Positions 33,143 to 44,640 of a DNA stretch of 64,000 bases are shown here, in pieces (position 1 is the first letter of the stretch; each line of letters begins with the position of its first letter). A program made the position numbers and the translations under genes. The notes under the pieces are model-generated. The model worked only from the letters and a program-made list of their open reading frames with translations, was not told where the DNA came from and searched no databases. Source of the stretch: Centrapalus pauciflorus (Eukaryota > Streptophyta > Magnoliopsida > Asterales > Asteraceae); contig JAANYP010002014.1 in the NCBI GenBank assembly GCA_020465985.1, forward strand, positions 16,544 through 80,543, written 5' to 3'.

Positions 33143-33768
33143 CTATAATCCTAGAAAGAAAGTAAGTTCACCCATCATGCTCATTTCATATTTGGATTTC
33201 ATGAGCAGTGAAAAGTTCTTGCAAAACTGTTCATTAGTAGAACCACATATTATGTCATCCACATATATTTGAACAAGCATAATATCAGTTTTCACCTTCT
33301 TTATGAACAATGTGGTATCCACTTTAGCTCTGGAATAACGATTGCTCATAAGGAAATCAGTAAGAGTGTCATACCAGGCTTTAGGGGCTTGTTTTAGACC
33401 ATAGAGAGCTTTGTCCATCTTATAGACAAAACCTAGATGTAGTTCACTTTCAAAACCTGCAGCTTACCATTCAAAAATGCACTCTTGACATCCATTTGGA
33501 ATACCTTCATGCTCTTGTAGGCAACATCGGCCAGAAACAAAAGAATTGCTTCCAACCTGGCCACTGGAGAAAAGGTTTCTTCATAGTCTATGCCTTCTTC
33601 TTGCCTACAACCTTGAGCAACTAGTCTAGCGTTATTTCTAATGACATGACCTTGCTCTTCCATTTTGTTTCTGAAAACCCGTTTGGTGCAAATTATAGTT
33701 TTACCTTTAGGAACAGGGACCAGCTTCCATACTTTGTTTCTCTCAAACTGATTGAGCTCCTCTTGCAT
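33143..33768 (-). pseudogene. pol: Copia reverse transcriptase
   Basis: Frames 33768-33433 and 33418-33143 contain the RVFRNKMEEQGHVIRNNARLV-type start, EGIDYEETFSPVARLEAI, FQMDVKSAFLNG, ALYGLKQAPKAWY and the catalytic YVDDII box. These are diagnostic for Ty1/copia RT. A break near 33425 disrupts the join, and RNase H follows downstream. Confidence 0.95.
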
Positions 33769-33867
33769 GGCAGTGATCTAATTGGCATCTTTCAGTGCAT
33801 CATCTACTTTCTTTTACTCCAGCTTGGACACAAAACTAGAAAACATACAAAAGTTTCCTAAGCTGTC

Positions 33868-34375
33868 TCATCTTGTTTGTACCCCTTTGTTGACGTCACC
33901 AATTATTTGATCATTGGGGTGACACCTGATCCACTTAGGATCATGTTTCAATGAGGATTCTCCTGTATCATTTTCATTTTCATCAAGTTTTGTAGAACAA
34001 CTTTCAAGATTTTCAGACACACTGTTACCTTGAGCCTGTTCACCTATTGAACATGGATCTCTATTGTTGAACACATCAGCAGAGGATTCAGGGAAATCAA
34101 CATTGATTGGTTCTGGACATGGTGCATTAACTATGTCAGTACACTTATTCACACAGGGTGTATCAACATAATCATCATCATGTCCATTGTGGTCAACAGA
34201 TTCCACTCTGGGTGAAGTGGAAGCTTTTGAGTCCTTTTCCTCAACATTTGAATGCATAAGATCATCAAAGATGAACTCTCCTGAAAATGATTTAGGAACA
34301 GCTTTGGTAGAGGCATTCCTAGACTCCTTAAAGGTGAGATTGATAGATTCATTTATCACCATTCTTTTGTAGTTG
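33868..34375 (-). pseudogene. pol: Integrase to RT linker of A pol
   Basis: An acidic, Ser/Asn/Asp-rich frame of 164 codons (34362-33868) lies between integrase and RT. It has no catalytic motif. This linker is normally variable in copia elements. Confidence 0.7.
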
Positions 34376-35512
34376 TATACTCTTTAGGCTTTAGAAACAG
34401 CAGAATATCCAACAAACACACCTTCATCAGCTTTGGGTTCAAATTTTGCCAGCTGATCCCTATGATTCAGAATGAAGTAGGGACATCCAAACACATGGAA
34501 ATACCTTATATTTGGTCTTCCCCCATTGATTAACTCATAAGGAGTCTTATTGAACCTTTTCCACCACTAAGGGTCTGTTTTGAGTGAAGCAGGCAGTGTT
34601 GACAGCTTCAGCCCAAAATGATGAAGGCTAACCTGATGCACATAACATGGTTCTAGCAGCTAAAATGAGAGTTCTATTTATCCTTTCAGCAACTCCATTT
34701 TGTTATGGAGTTCTTACAGCTGAAAACTTTTGGGAAATCCCTCTTTCTTCACAGAAGTCCTCAAGAGTACTATTTCTGAATTCAGTACCATGATCACTTC
34801 TATGCTGCTTGACTTGAGCAGAGTTTAGAACTTTCATCTTTTTGATGAATCCAATAATTTCTCTGGCAGCCTCTTCTTTGGTGTTTAGGAAGATCACCCA
34901 TGTAAACCTGGAGAACTTATCAACCATTACAAGAGTGTATCTTCTACCTCCTAGACTTAGGACACTGACATGCCCAAACAAGTCCATGTGGATTAAGAAG
35001 AGATGAGTACCAATAGAAAAATTATGCTTGGATTTAAAAGATGTTTTTCTCTGCTTGCCTTTCTCACAAGCTGTGCAGAGTTTATCCTTAACAAACGTTA
35101 TAGAACGCAAACTTGTGCCATAACCAGTTTAGGTCTACATTACTCCTGAGATAAAGTAGGTTTTAGTTGTGGGATCAACAGATTTCGTGTCCACAACATA
35201 TACACCTTTCTTCCTTTGTGCATATAGCACAACTTTGCCTTGGGGATCCAGTATGTACCCTAAGTGCTCATCAAAGTTGACCATGTAGCGAGCATCACAC
35301 ATTTGGCTAATGCTAACAAGATTATGTTTTAGCCCAGACAAATAGGCTACTGTTTTGAATATAACAGCACCAGCTTGAAAGGTTCCATATCCTTCTGTGG
35401 ATCCCTGAACATTGTCACCAAAGGTGACTTTTGGCCCCTTTTCAGGCCTGAGATCACTCAGCAAATTTTGCAACCTGTTAAGTGGCCTGAGCAGCCGATG
35501 TCCAAGTACCAA
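34376..35512 (-). pseudogene. pol: Copia protease end, pre-integrase domain and integrase
   Basis: Frame 35512-35135 has NLLSDL, KVTFGDN and LKHNLVSISQMCD, the usual protease-downstream and GAG-pre-integrase region. Frame 35110-34703 carries CTACEKGKQRKTSFKSK, MDLFGHV (first catalytic Asp), VDKFSRFTWVIFL and RSDHGTEF (second Asp). After a stop near 34700, QNGVAERINR holds the catalytic Glu. Further stops follow to about 34376. Confidence 0.92.
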
Positions 35513-35632
35513 ACCTGGGATGGTTGTTTAACCTGCAGAGTGTCATGGGAAAATATTAGTTATTTTTAGGGGAACTCGTCATAAGGATGAGTTCTGCTTC
35601 TTCATCATCATTTATTATTGGACCACCAAGAT

Positions 35633-36156
35633 CTACACTAATATTTCCAATTTGGATTGTATCAGCTTCGATACTCTCCTCAATGACCATGTTACTTCCA
35701 CACTGCTGGTTTTTGCAGTGTTGGAACTAGCTGTGTCAGCAGGTCTTATGTCCTCAGTTTCAGGACAATCATTGGCCATATGAGTCATCTTCCCACATTT
35801 ATAGCATTTTCTCTTTTTAGACTTTTTGGAAGAAGTAATCCTAGAAATACATAATGAAATATCTTTGTTGGACTTCTCAGCAGGTTTAGCAAACTTATTA
35901 CTATTTTTAGAAGAACTAACAGTTTGAGTGGAAGACACAATAGCAACATCTTTACCCGTGTCCTCTTTCCTCTTTTTAGGAGGGCAGAGATCAAATATAG
36001 GAAGTTTAATTGGCTTTTGTCCTTCCACAGGTTTGGGAAACTTATTCCCAGCTTTCTCAGGTTGAGCAATGGCTTTACCTTTGCCTTTACTGAGATGTGA
36101 TGAATGTTGCCTATCAACATAATCACTACTTCTGGTTTTAAAAGGTTTTTCTTCAT
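35633..36156 (-). pseudogene. gag: Lys-rich linker with second zinc knuckle
   Basis: Frame 36028-35633 is Lys/Ser-rich and contains CYKCGKMTHMANDC, a CX2CX4HX4C knuckle, just before the protease region. The A element therefore has two knuckles, this one and the one at 37210-37449. Confidence 0.85.
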
Positions 36157-36408
36157 TTATAACCAGTTTTCCACTATGATTTTAAAACTTATTTGAAATT
36201 ACGACAAATTTACTTTCAACATGAGACTAACCTCTATTGAAAGGGTTAACAGGTTTCTTCCCATCAGCTTTAGATCCCGAACCTGTCTTGATGATAGGTT
36301 TAGTGTCCAAAGCTGCAGTTTGAACTTGTTTTCCCTTCTTTTATTTGTGTGAACCAGCTACACACTTAGCAGGCTGATTTGATCGAGAACACATTCCATC
36401 ATCAGTCT

Positions 36409-37269
36409 TTAAAGCTTTTTCACACAAAATGTCAGTGCTTTGAGGCCTAACACACTTGTTTTTGAGAACAGCTTTCCATTTACTCTTTGAATAAAGGTAC
36501 TTGGAAGCTCACCAAGAGTGGATAATTCTTTTTCCAGATTATTTATCTCAACAATTGAAACTGTTGTATCAAGATCCCCTCCAAGATAGGCTTGGATTTG
36601 AGCAGGGATCTGCTGACTGATACATTGGTTGAATTTCTGTGCTGATTGGCACCAAAAGTCAACAATCTTTTGAAGCTTTGCATGCTTTGAATCTGTCACT
36701 CTATTTTCTTCTAATATAATGGTGTTGATGTGTTTTACTTCATCAAGTTCAGTTTTCAACTTATGAAAGCTGTCCAGTACATTAATTTTTGTTTCAAGAT
36801 CTATTTTTAACTTAGAGATCTCAGACTTCAAAGCATCATGCTTCTCAACAGCAGCTTTTAAATCGACAAGTAAATATTCAAACATTTTAACTTTTTCATC
36901 AGAACTGTACTCCATAAAATTTTGTACCTTATAAATCATAGTTGGGTTCCAGTTTTCCAAGCTGCTGAAAGCTTCAGTTTCAGCCAAGTCCTGTTTGAAG
37001 TTTCTTGTTGAGGGGACATCAGTGTTGCCCATCAGACAACTGTTGTCCTCTTCATCAGATGATGAATCAAACTCCTCCCAGTCACAAGTCTCAGCCATGA
37101 GTCCATTTTGCTTGTTGGAAGCCACTGAGTTTTCCAACTTTCTCAGCTTACCCATGGCCATTAGGTACTTAACCCTGTAGCCATCGTATTTATTTGTCTT
37201 GTATGGTTTGGATGAGGAGCAAACAGCTTTAGACACACAGTCAGCAGCTATATGGCTGTTTTGCCACAT
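36409..37269 (-). pseudogene. gag: Gag C-terminal extension with coiled coil
   Basis: A 286-codon frame starts within the first zinc knuckle (second half NSHIAADC). An acidic region (WEEFDSSSDEED) follows, then a long heptad-like coiled coil (about residues 125-210). It is in a different frame from the upstream gag because one A is missing in the knuckle codons. Confidence 0.85.
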
Positions 37270-37449
37270 TTAAAGCACTCAGCCTTAGTTTTGTCAAATG
37301 CTTTCTTTTTGAAGGCACCTGACTTCTTTGGATGAGGAGCAAACAGCTTTAGACACACAGTCAGCAGCTATATGGCTGTTTTGCCACATTTAAAGCACTC
37401 AGCCTTAGTTTTGTCAAATGCTTTCTTTTTGAAGGCACCTGACTTCTTT
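37210..37449 (-). repeat. Perfect 120-bp tandem duplication across the first zinc knuckle
   Basis: 37210-37329 and 37330-37449 are identical. Each encodes the start of a knuckle, CFKCGK, followed by the same one-base frameshift. Since both copies share the frameshift, the duplication is later than the inactivation, or the assembly has repeated a segment. Confidence 0.93.
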
Positions 37450-38369
37450 TGCAGCATCTTTCCTCCAAACCTCTTCTCATTGATTTTTCTAACAACCATA
37501 GCAATTATTTGCTCATCATCAAATTCAGTAAGGTCTTCACAGTCTTCTTCCTCTGACAATTCTTTCATTTCATCATCAGCCTGTTGATCATCTTGTGTGA
37601 ACACATCACACACCTGACCAGCAGGTTGTCTCAAGCTGGCCACTATGGCAGCACCTCTTTTGGACATTTCTTTTCTATTGCCTTGATTGTTCATAATTTA
37701 GTAAGGATCCATACAGATTTACAAGATTCATACCTCTGATGGTGCCTGAGTTTCTAAGGATAGTAGAGAAATAATTCCATTCCTCAGGCAGAATGTCCAA
37801 AAATTTGTTTACCAGAGTTAAACTATCTTTGGTGATCCCAACCGCTTTGAGATCATTGATCAGGGTAGTGAACCTGGTATAGGTTTCAGTGAGAGACTTT
37901 TTTGGCTTTGCAAAGAATAGTTCATACTGTCTAACAAAATTGTTGATCCTGTTATCCAGTGTGACAGTGGGACCATCATAGATGGTACACAAAGTATCCC
38001 ACATCTCCTTTGCAGTCTTCATTTTCTCAACCTGTTTGAACACATCATTAGGAAGAGAAATAAAAAGGTTGTTCCTAGCCTTTGCATCAAGAGCAACCAT
38101 CCTTTTGTCTTCATCAGATCATTGAGATTTTGCCTTCTCAATATTCCTGACTTCAGGAACAGCTCTTCAGCAGCAGGAGTTATAGTAGTAACAGAGGTTG
38201 GCACATAGGAACCTTCCATTACTATCTCTGGTAGTTGTACATCCAGATTCTCCAATTAGAGCATCATCCTGCCCTTCAATCTAGAGAAGTTTTGATGATT
38301 GAATTTTGGAGGCTTTGCCATTGAGCCATTGTCATAGTAAGAGGAAGAGCTGGCAGCACTGTTGTCCAT
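37450..38369 (-). pseudogene. gag: Family A gag, capsid part
   Basis: The start ATG is at 38369 (MDNSA). It reads KPPKFNHQNFS near the start, then in 38100-37675 KEMWDTLCTIYDG and LVNKFLDILPEEWNYFSTIL, then 37694-37450 with the acidic ELSEEEDCEDLTEFDDEQI segment before the knuckle. This is the UBN2-type copia gag. It is broken near 38100-38250 and at 37680. Confidence 0.92.
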
Positions 38370-38421
38370 GATGAGAAATAGGGAGTAATGAGAGATCTAG
38401 AGTTAACACACACTCTAAACT

Positions 38422-38433
38422 GCTCTGATACCA
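38422..38433 (-). other. Primer binding site of the complete A element
   Basis: GCTCTGATACCA on the + strand is the complement of the iMet primer site, two bases from the LTR start at 38436. Confidence 0.93.
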
Positions 38434-38435
38434 GT

Positions 38436-39559
38436 TGTAGGTCCCAAAAGGTTTCCCTAGTATGTGGTTCTAAGCTATAGAGGGGGGGGGGGGGGGTGAA
38501 TACAGCTTTTTAAATTTTCAACACACTTTCTCAAAGTTTGTATATTTATTATCAACAAGTGTTAATTACAAACAAGCCTGAACTGCGGAATGGTTCAAGC
38601 TGAGATGACAGAAACAATAGAGACTACTAATCTAAGACTCACTCAGACTAGTTACAATGTATACACTCACTAAGATGAACTCACTGATATTACAAGACAC
38701 ACAGACAGAAAGCTTGAACAAGAACAGCTTCGACAAACTTAACTGTTTTATTCAAGCAGACTTTGCATGCATGAAAACACATTTTTTTGCACGTTCTGAA
38801 TATCACACTCTTAGTTCTCTCACATTCCTTAGAAGATTCCTTTTATACTCTCACTGAGAATCCCAGTGAAGCTTCCTCATTGGATGAAGAGATAGTGGAA
38901 TGTCTTTCCAAAGAGACAAAAATACTTTTCTGCAAGTTCTGACAAAGCAGTATTTGTCTCTATATTGCAGAATCTTTGTCTTTTCCTTATTGTCTCTGTT
39001 GTAGAAGGCTATAACCAAAAAAAGAATGTCAACTTTAAACCTTTCATCTTCTGTTATGGCAATTTTGATATAAGAAGTGGTCTGTCACCCATTTCAAATA
39101 TCCACTTTGTCTTCATGTAACAGAACAGTGTGGGCAGTCTTAGCAGCTTCTATTTTTCCACTTTGTCTTCGACTTTGTAAATTGATCTTTTGGTCCAAGA
39201 CAATACATGAGGACATGGAAACATATTCCATAAAGTGTTTAGCCTGTTCGCAAAGAACAGGTTCTGTTCACAAAGAGCAGATTACTTAGAATTTTTCCAA
39301 GCTGCTCAACATGTTAGAGCAGCGTAGATAGTTTATGTCCAGCCTGTTCAATAGAATAGAACAGCTTGGACAATCTGCCTTAGTTGCAACAAATGCAACA
39401 GGGTAAGCAGCTTTGACTAATATTGCAAATCACTTATCAGGTTTCAATAAGGCATTAACAGACCTTAATATATACCTTCAAGTGCATCAAACAGATTTGA
39501 TTAATAGTCTCCCCCTAAGATGTATAACAGGTTTGACTGAGGCCTCTTTGTGCCTGACA
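38436..39559 (-). repeat. 5' LTR of the complete family A element
   Basis: 1124 bp, bounded by TGTAGGTCCC (38436) and CCTGACA (39559). TATA box complement at 38840-38847. A G-run of 15 (38482-38496) corresponds to 7 C in the copy at 4262 and 12 G at 57934, so this mononucleotide tract is unstable. Confidence 0.93.
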
Positions 39560-40013
39560 ATAAGCTTGATCCTAAACTCTAGCCATAATCTCAAACGACC
39601 AGTATACCGCGGACTCGGCTTACTTCGGCGTCTAAATCTAATTACACCTATCCATGAAGATACTTTCAGTATAACCAAGCTCCTAATCTGAACTCGAGAT
39701 CTGTAGTATGGCGGTCGACATAACATTTCTTAAGACTTTGAGCGACTCACATATGCTTACGGATAACGACCATATTATGGTAGGTCTCCTATAACAAGTC
39801 TGGCCGACTAATAGGTCGTTTGCTGATCTCACCCCAACACACAAGGGTTAAGCACTTGCGTCAGTTGAGCGCCTCACATGGAGTCATCTTAATGGTGGCA
39901 TGGTAGTTGTTATTATACGCAAACTCCACTTACGGTAAATACACGTCCCAACTACCGCACAAGCTCGTTACATGTTCTTAATAGTCTGATTAGTATGCTC
40001 TGCCTGCCCATCT
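39560..40013 (-). pseudogene. pol: Gypsy integrase, middle part
   Basis: On the - strand it starts with DGQAEHTNQTIKNM near 40010, the motif after HPQT in gypsy integrase. It ends with LKVSSWIGVIRF and SPRYTG followed by FEIMARV near 39600-39560. It lies between insertion E and the A element and connects in frame to both flanking pieces. Confidence 0.88.
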
Positions 40014-40241
40014 TGATAATTCTTGGATCTATGAATCTAACACATGTAATCTCGAATCTATCTTTTATTGAATGATTCCATTTACAGTATACATGAAAAA
40101 CAAGAATAAATGGCAAAGTCTATAAACAAACTCCCTTAGAATTGTTTATATACTCCTAAACTAAACTATCTAATATTGACATATATAGTTCCTATACTAA
40201 CAATTATAATTTTTTTCGTCTCTATATATTTGTTCCTAACA
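40014..40241 (-). repeat. 3' LTR of element E (228 bp)
   Basis: From TGATAATTCTT to CCTAACA. Its last 96 bp match 43802-43897. The first 130 bp are absent from the other LTR except for the terminal TGATA, so the 5' copy has an internal deletion, or this one an insertion. Confidence 0.75.
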
Positions 40242-41645
40242 ATCTCCCCTTTAGAGATGAAAGCAATGTTACCATCAAAGTTCAAAGCAGGAACTTTACA
40301 AAGTAGATTTAAACAATGTATACATCTTTCAATATTTCAAAAACTTGATCTTCAAATCTTTTCTCTTTTCTTCTCTTCGATCTCTGAGTCTTCAAATAAA
40401 ATTTCTTCTTTAGTGTCTTTCTAATCTTCATATCTCTTGTTCTCTGAACTTCTCTTTTCCAGTAAAAACTCTCCCCCTTGAATCCTAAACTCCCCCTTGA
40501 TCAATCAAATCACCATAAAAAGCTTGAACTTCAGCTTTAATTTCTTCAGTAGTTGTCTCGAAACTTCAACTTTTCTCCCCCTCAGGATGATCATAAAAAT
40601 TATGAACATCATGTAAAATCTTCAGAGACATCGATGCAGTAAAATTACAACTTCAAGAAATGAATACATTGAGTAACATTACGTCCAAAAAAATATCTCT
40701 CCCTCTCAGAAATACATAATTAGTGCATAATCGGAGTCAACATATGAAAGATAAATCTATTTAAGTTTAATGTGGGTACTTTAGAAGACGATATAAATTT
40801 GAGGAGTAAATCAGAATGAATTTGGAATGGGGCATTGGAAGAATTCAGAATGAAATGAGAAATCCAAATATTTGATATGGAATGAATTAGATTTTTTTAT
40901 TAAAGAATTAGCTCAAGGGAGAATATGGAATATATGGGAGACGAACAAAGAAAATCTCAGAATAAAAGAGATTATAAATATCAAAGAGATTAGAATAACT
41001 AATCTCAATGATACCCTCAGAGAATCAGAAATTAACATAAAAAATTTTCTTTTCAGCTCAAAACCTCTTTACGTGTGCACAAAATTATTTCAGTAAAAAA
41101 TTGGATACAGTTTTCTGGAAAATATATCATCTTTAGAGTGCATCTTAAACTCCCCGAGGAAATAATCATAAAAATGTTAGTGAAGTTACATAAAACAAAT
41201 CTGGAGCAAAAAATTTTAAAAGTAAAACTCCCTCTTGTCTATACAGCATCGACGTTGAAACTCAAGGCATGAAATCCAGAAAAGTTCATATTTTAGAATC
41301 GGGTTCTAATCTGAAGTGATTAGAAGCCTTTGTTGAGGAAGCTCATGTTTCAGTCTCAAGTAACTGAAAGCCATTTACTTAGCACTGGTTCAAATCTTGA
41401 AATGCTCTAGAAACCATTTCCAACGAATTACGGGTTCTGCTCTTTTGTGAGTAGAAGCCATATCAATGAAGACGGGTCCTAGTCAGAATTAACTAAAAAC
41501 CATTTCAAATAAAGTCCGTGTTCTACTCTGAGTTAACTAAAAACCATTTACAATGAAGTTCGGGTTCTAGTCTGAATTAACTAGAACCCATTTGAGTTTA
41601 GACCGGGGGTTGCACTGATGTGTACAGAAACCATTTCCTGCTAAA
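40242..41645 (-). other. 3' non-coding region of element E with repeated purine tracts and a degenerate tandem array
   Basis: The polypurine tract complement ATCTCCCCTTT lies at 40242-40252. Further C-rich copies of CTCCCCCTTG lie near 40469 and 40489, with CTCCCCCTC near 40577. Between about 41290 and 41620 a unit of about 60 bp, GGTTCTAGTCTGAATTAACT then AAAACCATTT, recurs five or six times with much variation. No coding is supported. Confidence 0.65.
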
Positions 41646-43223
41646 TTAAGATGTCTTTAGTATCCAAACAGCTTCGGATCTAGACTTGTTAGCACTCTTG
41701 GGTACCCATTTCAAAATGGATTTAGGTAACCATTTCATTACGGGTTTAGGTACCAATAGCAAAACATATTTCTTTTCTTCTTTCTCAAACTTAAAAAGCA
41801 AATTTTTGTTAATATGATAAAACTGAATACCTGACTTACGAATGAAACTTGAATATGAATGAACAAAATTATGCAAATTCTTCTTTCTAAAAATATGTCC
41901 AGTGCTAGCTTGTTTATGATAATACTTGGTATTTTTTTGGAAGATTTCTTCTGAGAAGAATAACCAGTATTTTCAGAAACTTTTTGAAACATAGATTTTG
42001 AAGATTCACCAGTGTAAATCTTGACCGGAAGTTTTTCAGTTACTTTATCTTTGCCTTTGTTTATCTTCAAAAGATATTTAAGTTTAAAATCTGAAGACGA
42101 ATTAAATTATGAGGTTCAACTAAATTTTTTTCAGTTTCAGAAGATAAATCAGAATGATCAACTTTATGTTCTCAACATACTTCAGACTTCTTAACCATTG
42201 AATCATATGAAGAAGAGGAAATATTAAATTGTTTAGTAAGATGAAAGATTTTGATCTCTAGTCCTTTAATAATGACCAAATATGAATTTTTGTCATTATC
42301 AAATGATTGGTAATTAGTTTTAAATTTCTTTTTAATCAAGAACACCTTTCTCTAATCTTCAAACAATTTAGATTTTGCTTTAAAATCCTTTCTTTGAGTA
42401 AGAACTCATTTCTTTCCTTCTCAAATGATTCTTTAAATTTGTTTGAAACATAACTTTCATTAGAATTATTTGTTTTTGAAAGTGTCCTTTCGAGATCTTC
42501 AACTTCCTTGAACAAATCAGACCGTTCAGTCAAAAGATATTTTAGTTGAGTTGCATTTTAAAAATTCTCTCGTTTAGAATCTTAAAGTTCTTTTGATAAT
42601 TCATATAATCTCACTTTAAGAACATGATTCTCAGAATTTATAACTTTTTGTTTTTCTTCAAAATTCAAAAGTTCATCTTTCAGTCTTGTGACATAATTTA
42701 AAGCAAATGCCTTATCTGTATTTAGTTGTATAAGAATGTCATAATTGTTCTTACGAATTTGTTTAGAATCAATAAGATATGCAATCAGCTCCGACTTCTC
42801 AGATTTTAACTTTGAAATGGAATCATGATCAGTCAATTGTTTTTTAAACACTTCAAGCTTCTCAATCAGCTTAGAATTCTCAGTTGTGAGATTCAGGACT
42901 TGATCATGTTCATTTGTGAGTTCAAGTTCTAGAGAAACTACATTTTCAATCTCTCTTTGTAGCTTAACATCTGCTTGTTCAACCAGCTTTGTCACATTCT
43001 TCAATTGTACTTCAAACTCCTTCAATTATACAGTTACACCAACAGCCTCTTAAGTAGTAGCCATAAAGCACTGAGCAATATTCTTCGTGTTTTGGTCTTC
43101 GGATTTGTGCTTCTTTGATGATACCTGTCTTCCAAATTTTTGTTTAAAATCTTTTTGGAGTTTGAGTATATTCAGCTTCATCTCATCAAAATCTGTATTA
43201 CAAAAATCATAACTAGATTCCAT
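41646..43223 (-). pseudogene. gag: Gag-like coiled-coil ORF of element E
   Basis: It starts at ATG 43223 (MESSYDFCNTDFDEMKLN). Two early stops near 43050 and 43026 interrupt it. The longest piece, 43025-42582, is a continuous Leu/Lys/Glu heptad coiled coil, which continues in 42533-42336. The region 42070-41646 is Lys/Ser-rich and ends with repeated WVPKS/WLPKS words, as seen after the zinc knuckle in some copia Gag proteins. No knuckle is readable. Confidence 0.65.
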
Positions 43224-43787
43224 CTAATTATATTCGTGGATATTCAAATTGAATTGAAATCAAACAATTATCGCTGAAATTAAAATGCAGTTAAGCAAAT
43301 TCAAAATCCAGTTAAGCTCAGTAACATGCAAAAAAAATTTCAAACTCAGAATGATAAATCTGAAATGAGTATGAAATTAAAAAACTAAAAAAAACGTATT
43401 AAAGATGAATTTTGATGTAGCTTATCTTGAATTTCGAAAATAGGTCAGAAAATTCAGTTCAAAGTTCAACTCCAAAACTTGAAATATTTATGTATGCTCT
43501 GCCAATCCAAAAAAATTCAGAATTCAAACTCAAGAACGTAACATGTAAAATTCAAAAAATTAAAAATTTGAGTACTCTCTGCTCGTGATGAATTAGCACT
43601 TCAAATATTTACAGTAGCTTGGTGGCATCCTAATGAACATCATATCCAAAATTCAGCTCAATCAGACATCAGATGATTTTTCAATAATTTTTTGAACATC
43701 ACATCTCACTTTGATGATGTTTTTGTCTTGATTTCTTGACCTTTCATGATAATTGTTGCTTGATCTCTTCAATTAATCCACTCCTAA

Positions 43788-43799
43788 GCTCTAATACTA
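43788..43799 (-). other. Primer binding site of element E, degenerate
   Basis: GCTCTAATACTA on the + strand differs at two positions from the complement of the iMet primer site and abuts the 5' LTR. Confidence 0.65.
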
Positions 43800-43801
43800 A
43801 T

Positions 43802-43897
43802 TGATATATTCCTAAACTAAACTTTCTAATGTTGACATGTTTAGTCCCTATACTTCAAATTATAATTGTTTTCATCTCTATATATTTGTTCCTAAGA
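43802..43897 (-). repeat. 5' LTR of element E (96 bp, internally deleted)
   Basis: TGATATATTCC to CCTAAGA, aligned with the last 96 bp of 40146-40241. The outer CA has decayed to GA. Confidence 0.75.
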
Positions 43898-44640
43898 AAT
43901 CTGTTTGAGGCATGTATGTCGTACTCAACTGAACTCGCATGTCCAACTCCCTTTGAAAGCTCTGCCAGAATCGCAAAGTGAAACGAGTATCTTGGTAAGA
44001 AGTAATAGATCTTAGAATTCCATGCCTTGATACAATCTCATTAACGTAAAGTCGCGCTAACTGATCCATCGTAATAGTGTCTCGAACTTCCAGCAAGTGC
44101 GCACTCTTCGTCAATCTATCTACAATAACCCAAATCATATCATTATTGTAAACTGTGCATGGAAGTCTAACGATAAAATCCATCGTAACATGGTACCACT
44201 TCCACTCGGGAATCTCCAACAGCTCTAGACGACCATGAGGCTTCTGATGCTCAGTCTTTACTCATAAACAAGTCATGCACTCTTCAACATATCTTCTCAC
44301 ATCTCACCGTTCACCTCAGGAGCACTAAGATGTACCGAGATCTCTAAGAGTTTTATTGGTGGCCGGGGACTGAAAATCTTTCATGAATAGTGAAGAACCC
44401 TCTGTCATCCCTAACCAACGTCTCAATCTGCCATGTAAGCTGCTCTCTCTTTACATGTTCTACTTGTAGGCCCTCCGACTGTGCTAGTCTCAAGCTGACA
44501 ATCAATGTGGAGGTGATCTCAAGTCTGATAGCCCGCGAAACAACTGTTTGGCTAAATGCCTTATAGCTCAAAGCATCTGCTACCACGTTCGCCTTGCCAA
44601 GATGATATTGAATCTCGTAATGGTAATATTTTAATGGCTC
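43898..44640 (-). pseudogene. pol: Gypsy integrase, N-terminal and core part
   Basis: The - strand shows the RNase H to integrase join (GKANVVADALS near 44590), then a decayed zinc domain. MEIPEWKWYHVTMDFI follows at 44219 (first catalytic Asp), then IWVIVDRLTKSAHLL, YQDTRFT (second Asp) and TTYMPQT. This is the Tekay/Del chromovirus style. It stops at insertion E inside the motif that normally reads HPQTDGQ. Confidence 0.92.

Larger units (their letters stand above)
25720..39559 (-). mobile_element. Complete family A copia retrotransposon (SIRE/Maximus type)
   Basis: A 13,840-bp element has both LTRs (38436-39559 5', 25720-26839 3'), an iMet primer site, gag with zinc knuckle, protease, integrase, RT and RNase H in copia order, then a long ORF3 and polypurine tract. 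It is inserted in gypsy integrase. The flanks are GTAAG (25715-25719) and ATAAG (39560-39564), a 5-bp duplication with one change, and excision restores the gypsy reading frame. Coding is broken throughout and an internal duplication is present in both gag and ORF3. Confidence 0.95.
40014..43897 (-). mobile_element. Element E, pol-less copia-derived LTR element
   Basis: A 3,884-bp element has LTRs at 43802-43897 (5') and 40014-40241 (3'), an iMet-like primer site and a polypurine tract. The flanks CATCT (40009-40013) and AATCT (43898-43902) agree at 4 of 5 bases, and removal restores the PQTDGQ motif of gypsy integrase. The interior has a gag-like coiled-coil ORF and no protease, integrase or RT, so it needs another element's enzymes. 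Confidence 0.85.

Noticed and set aside
36995..37180. Plus-strand frames opposite gag and ORF3 of the A element
   Set aside because: They are shadows of the - strand coding regions, without motifs.
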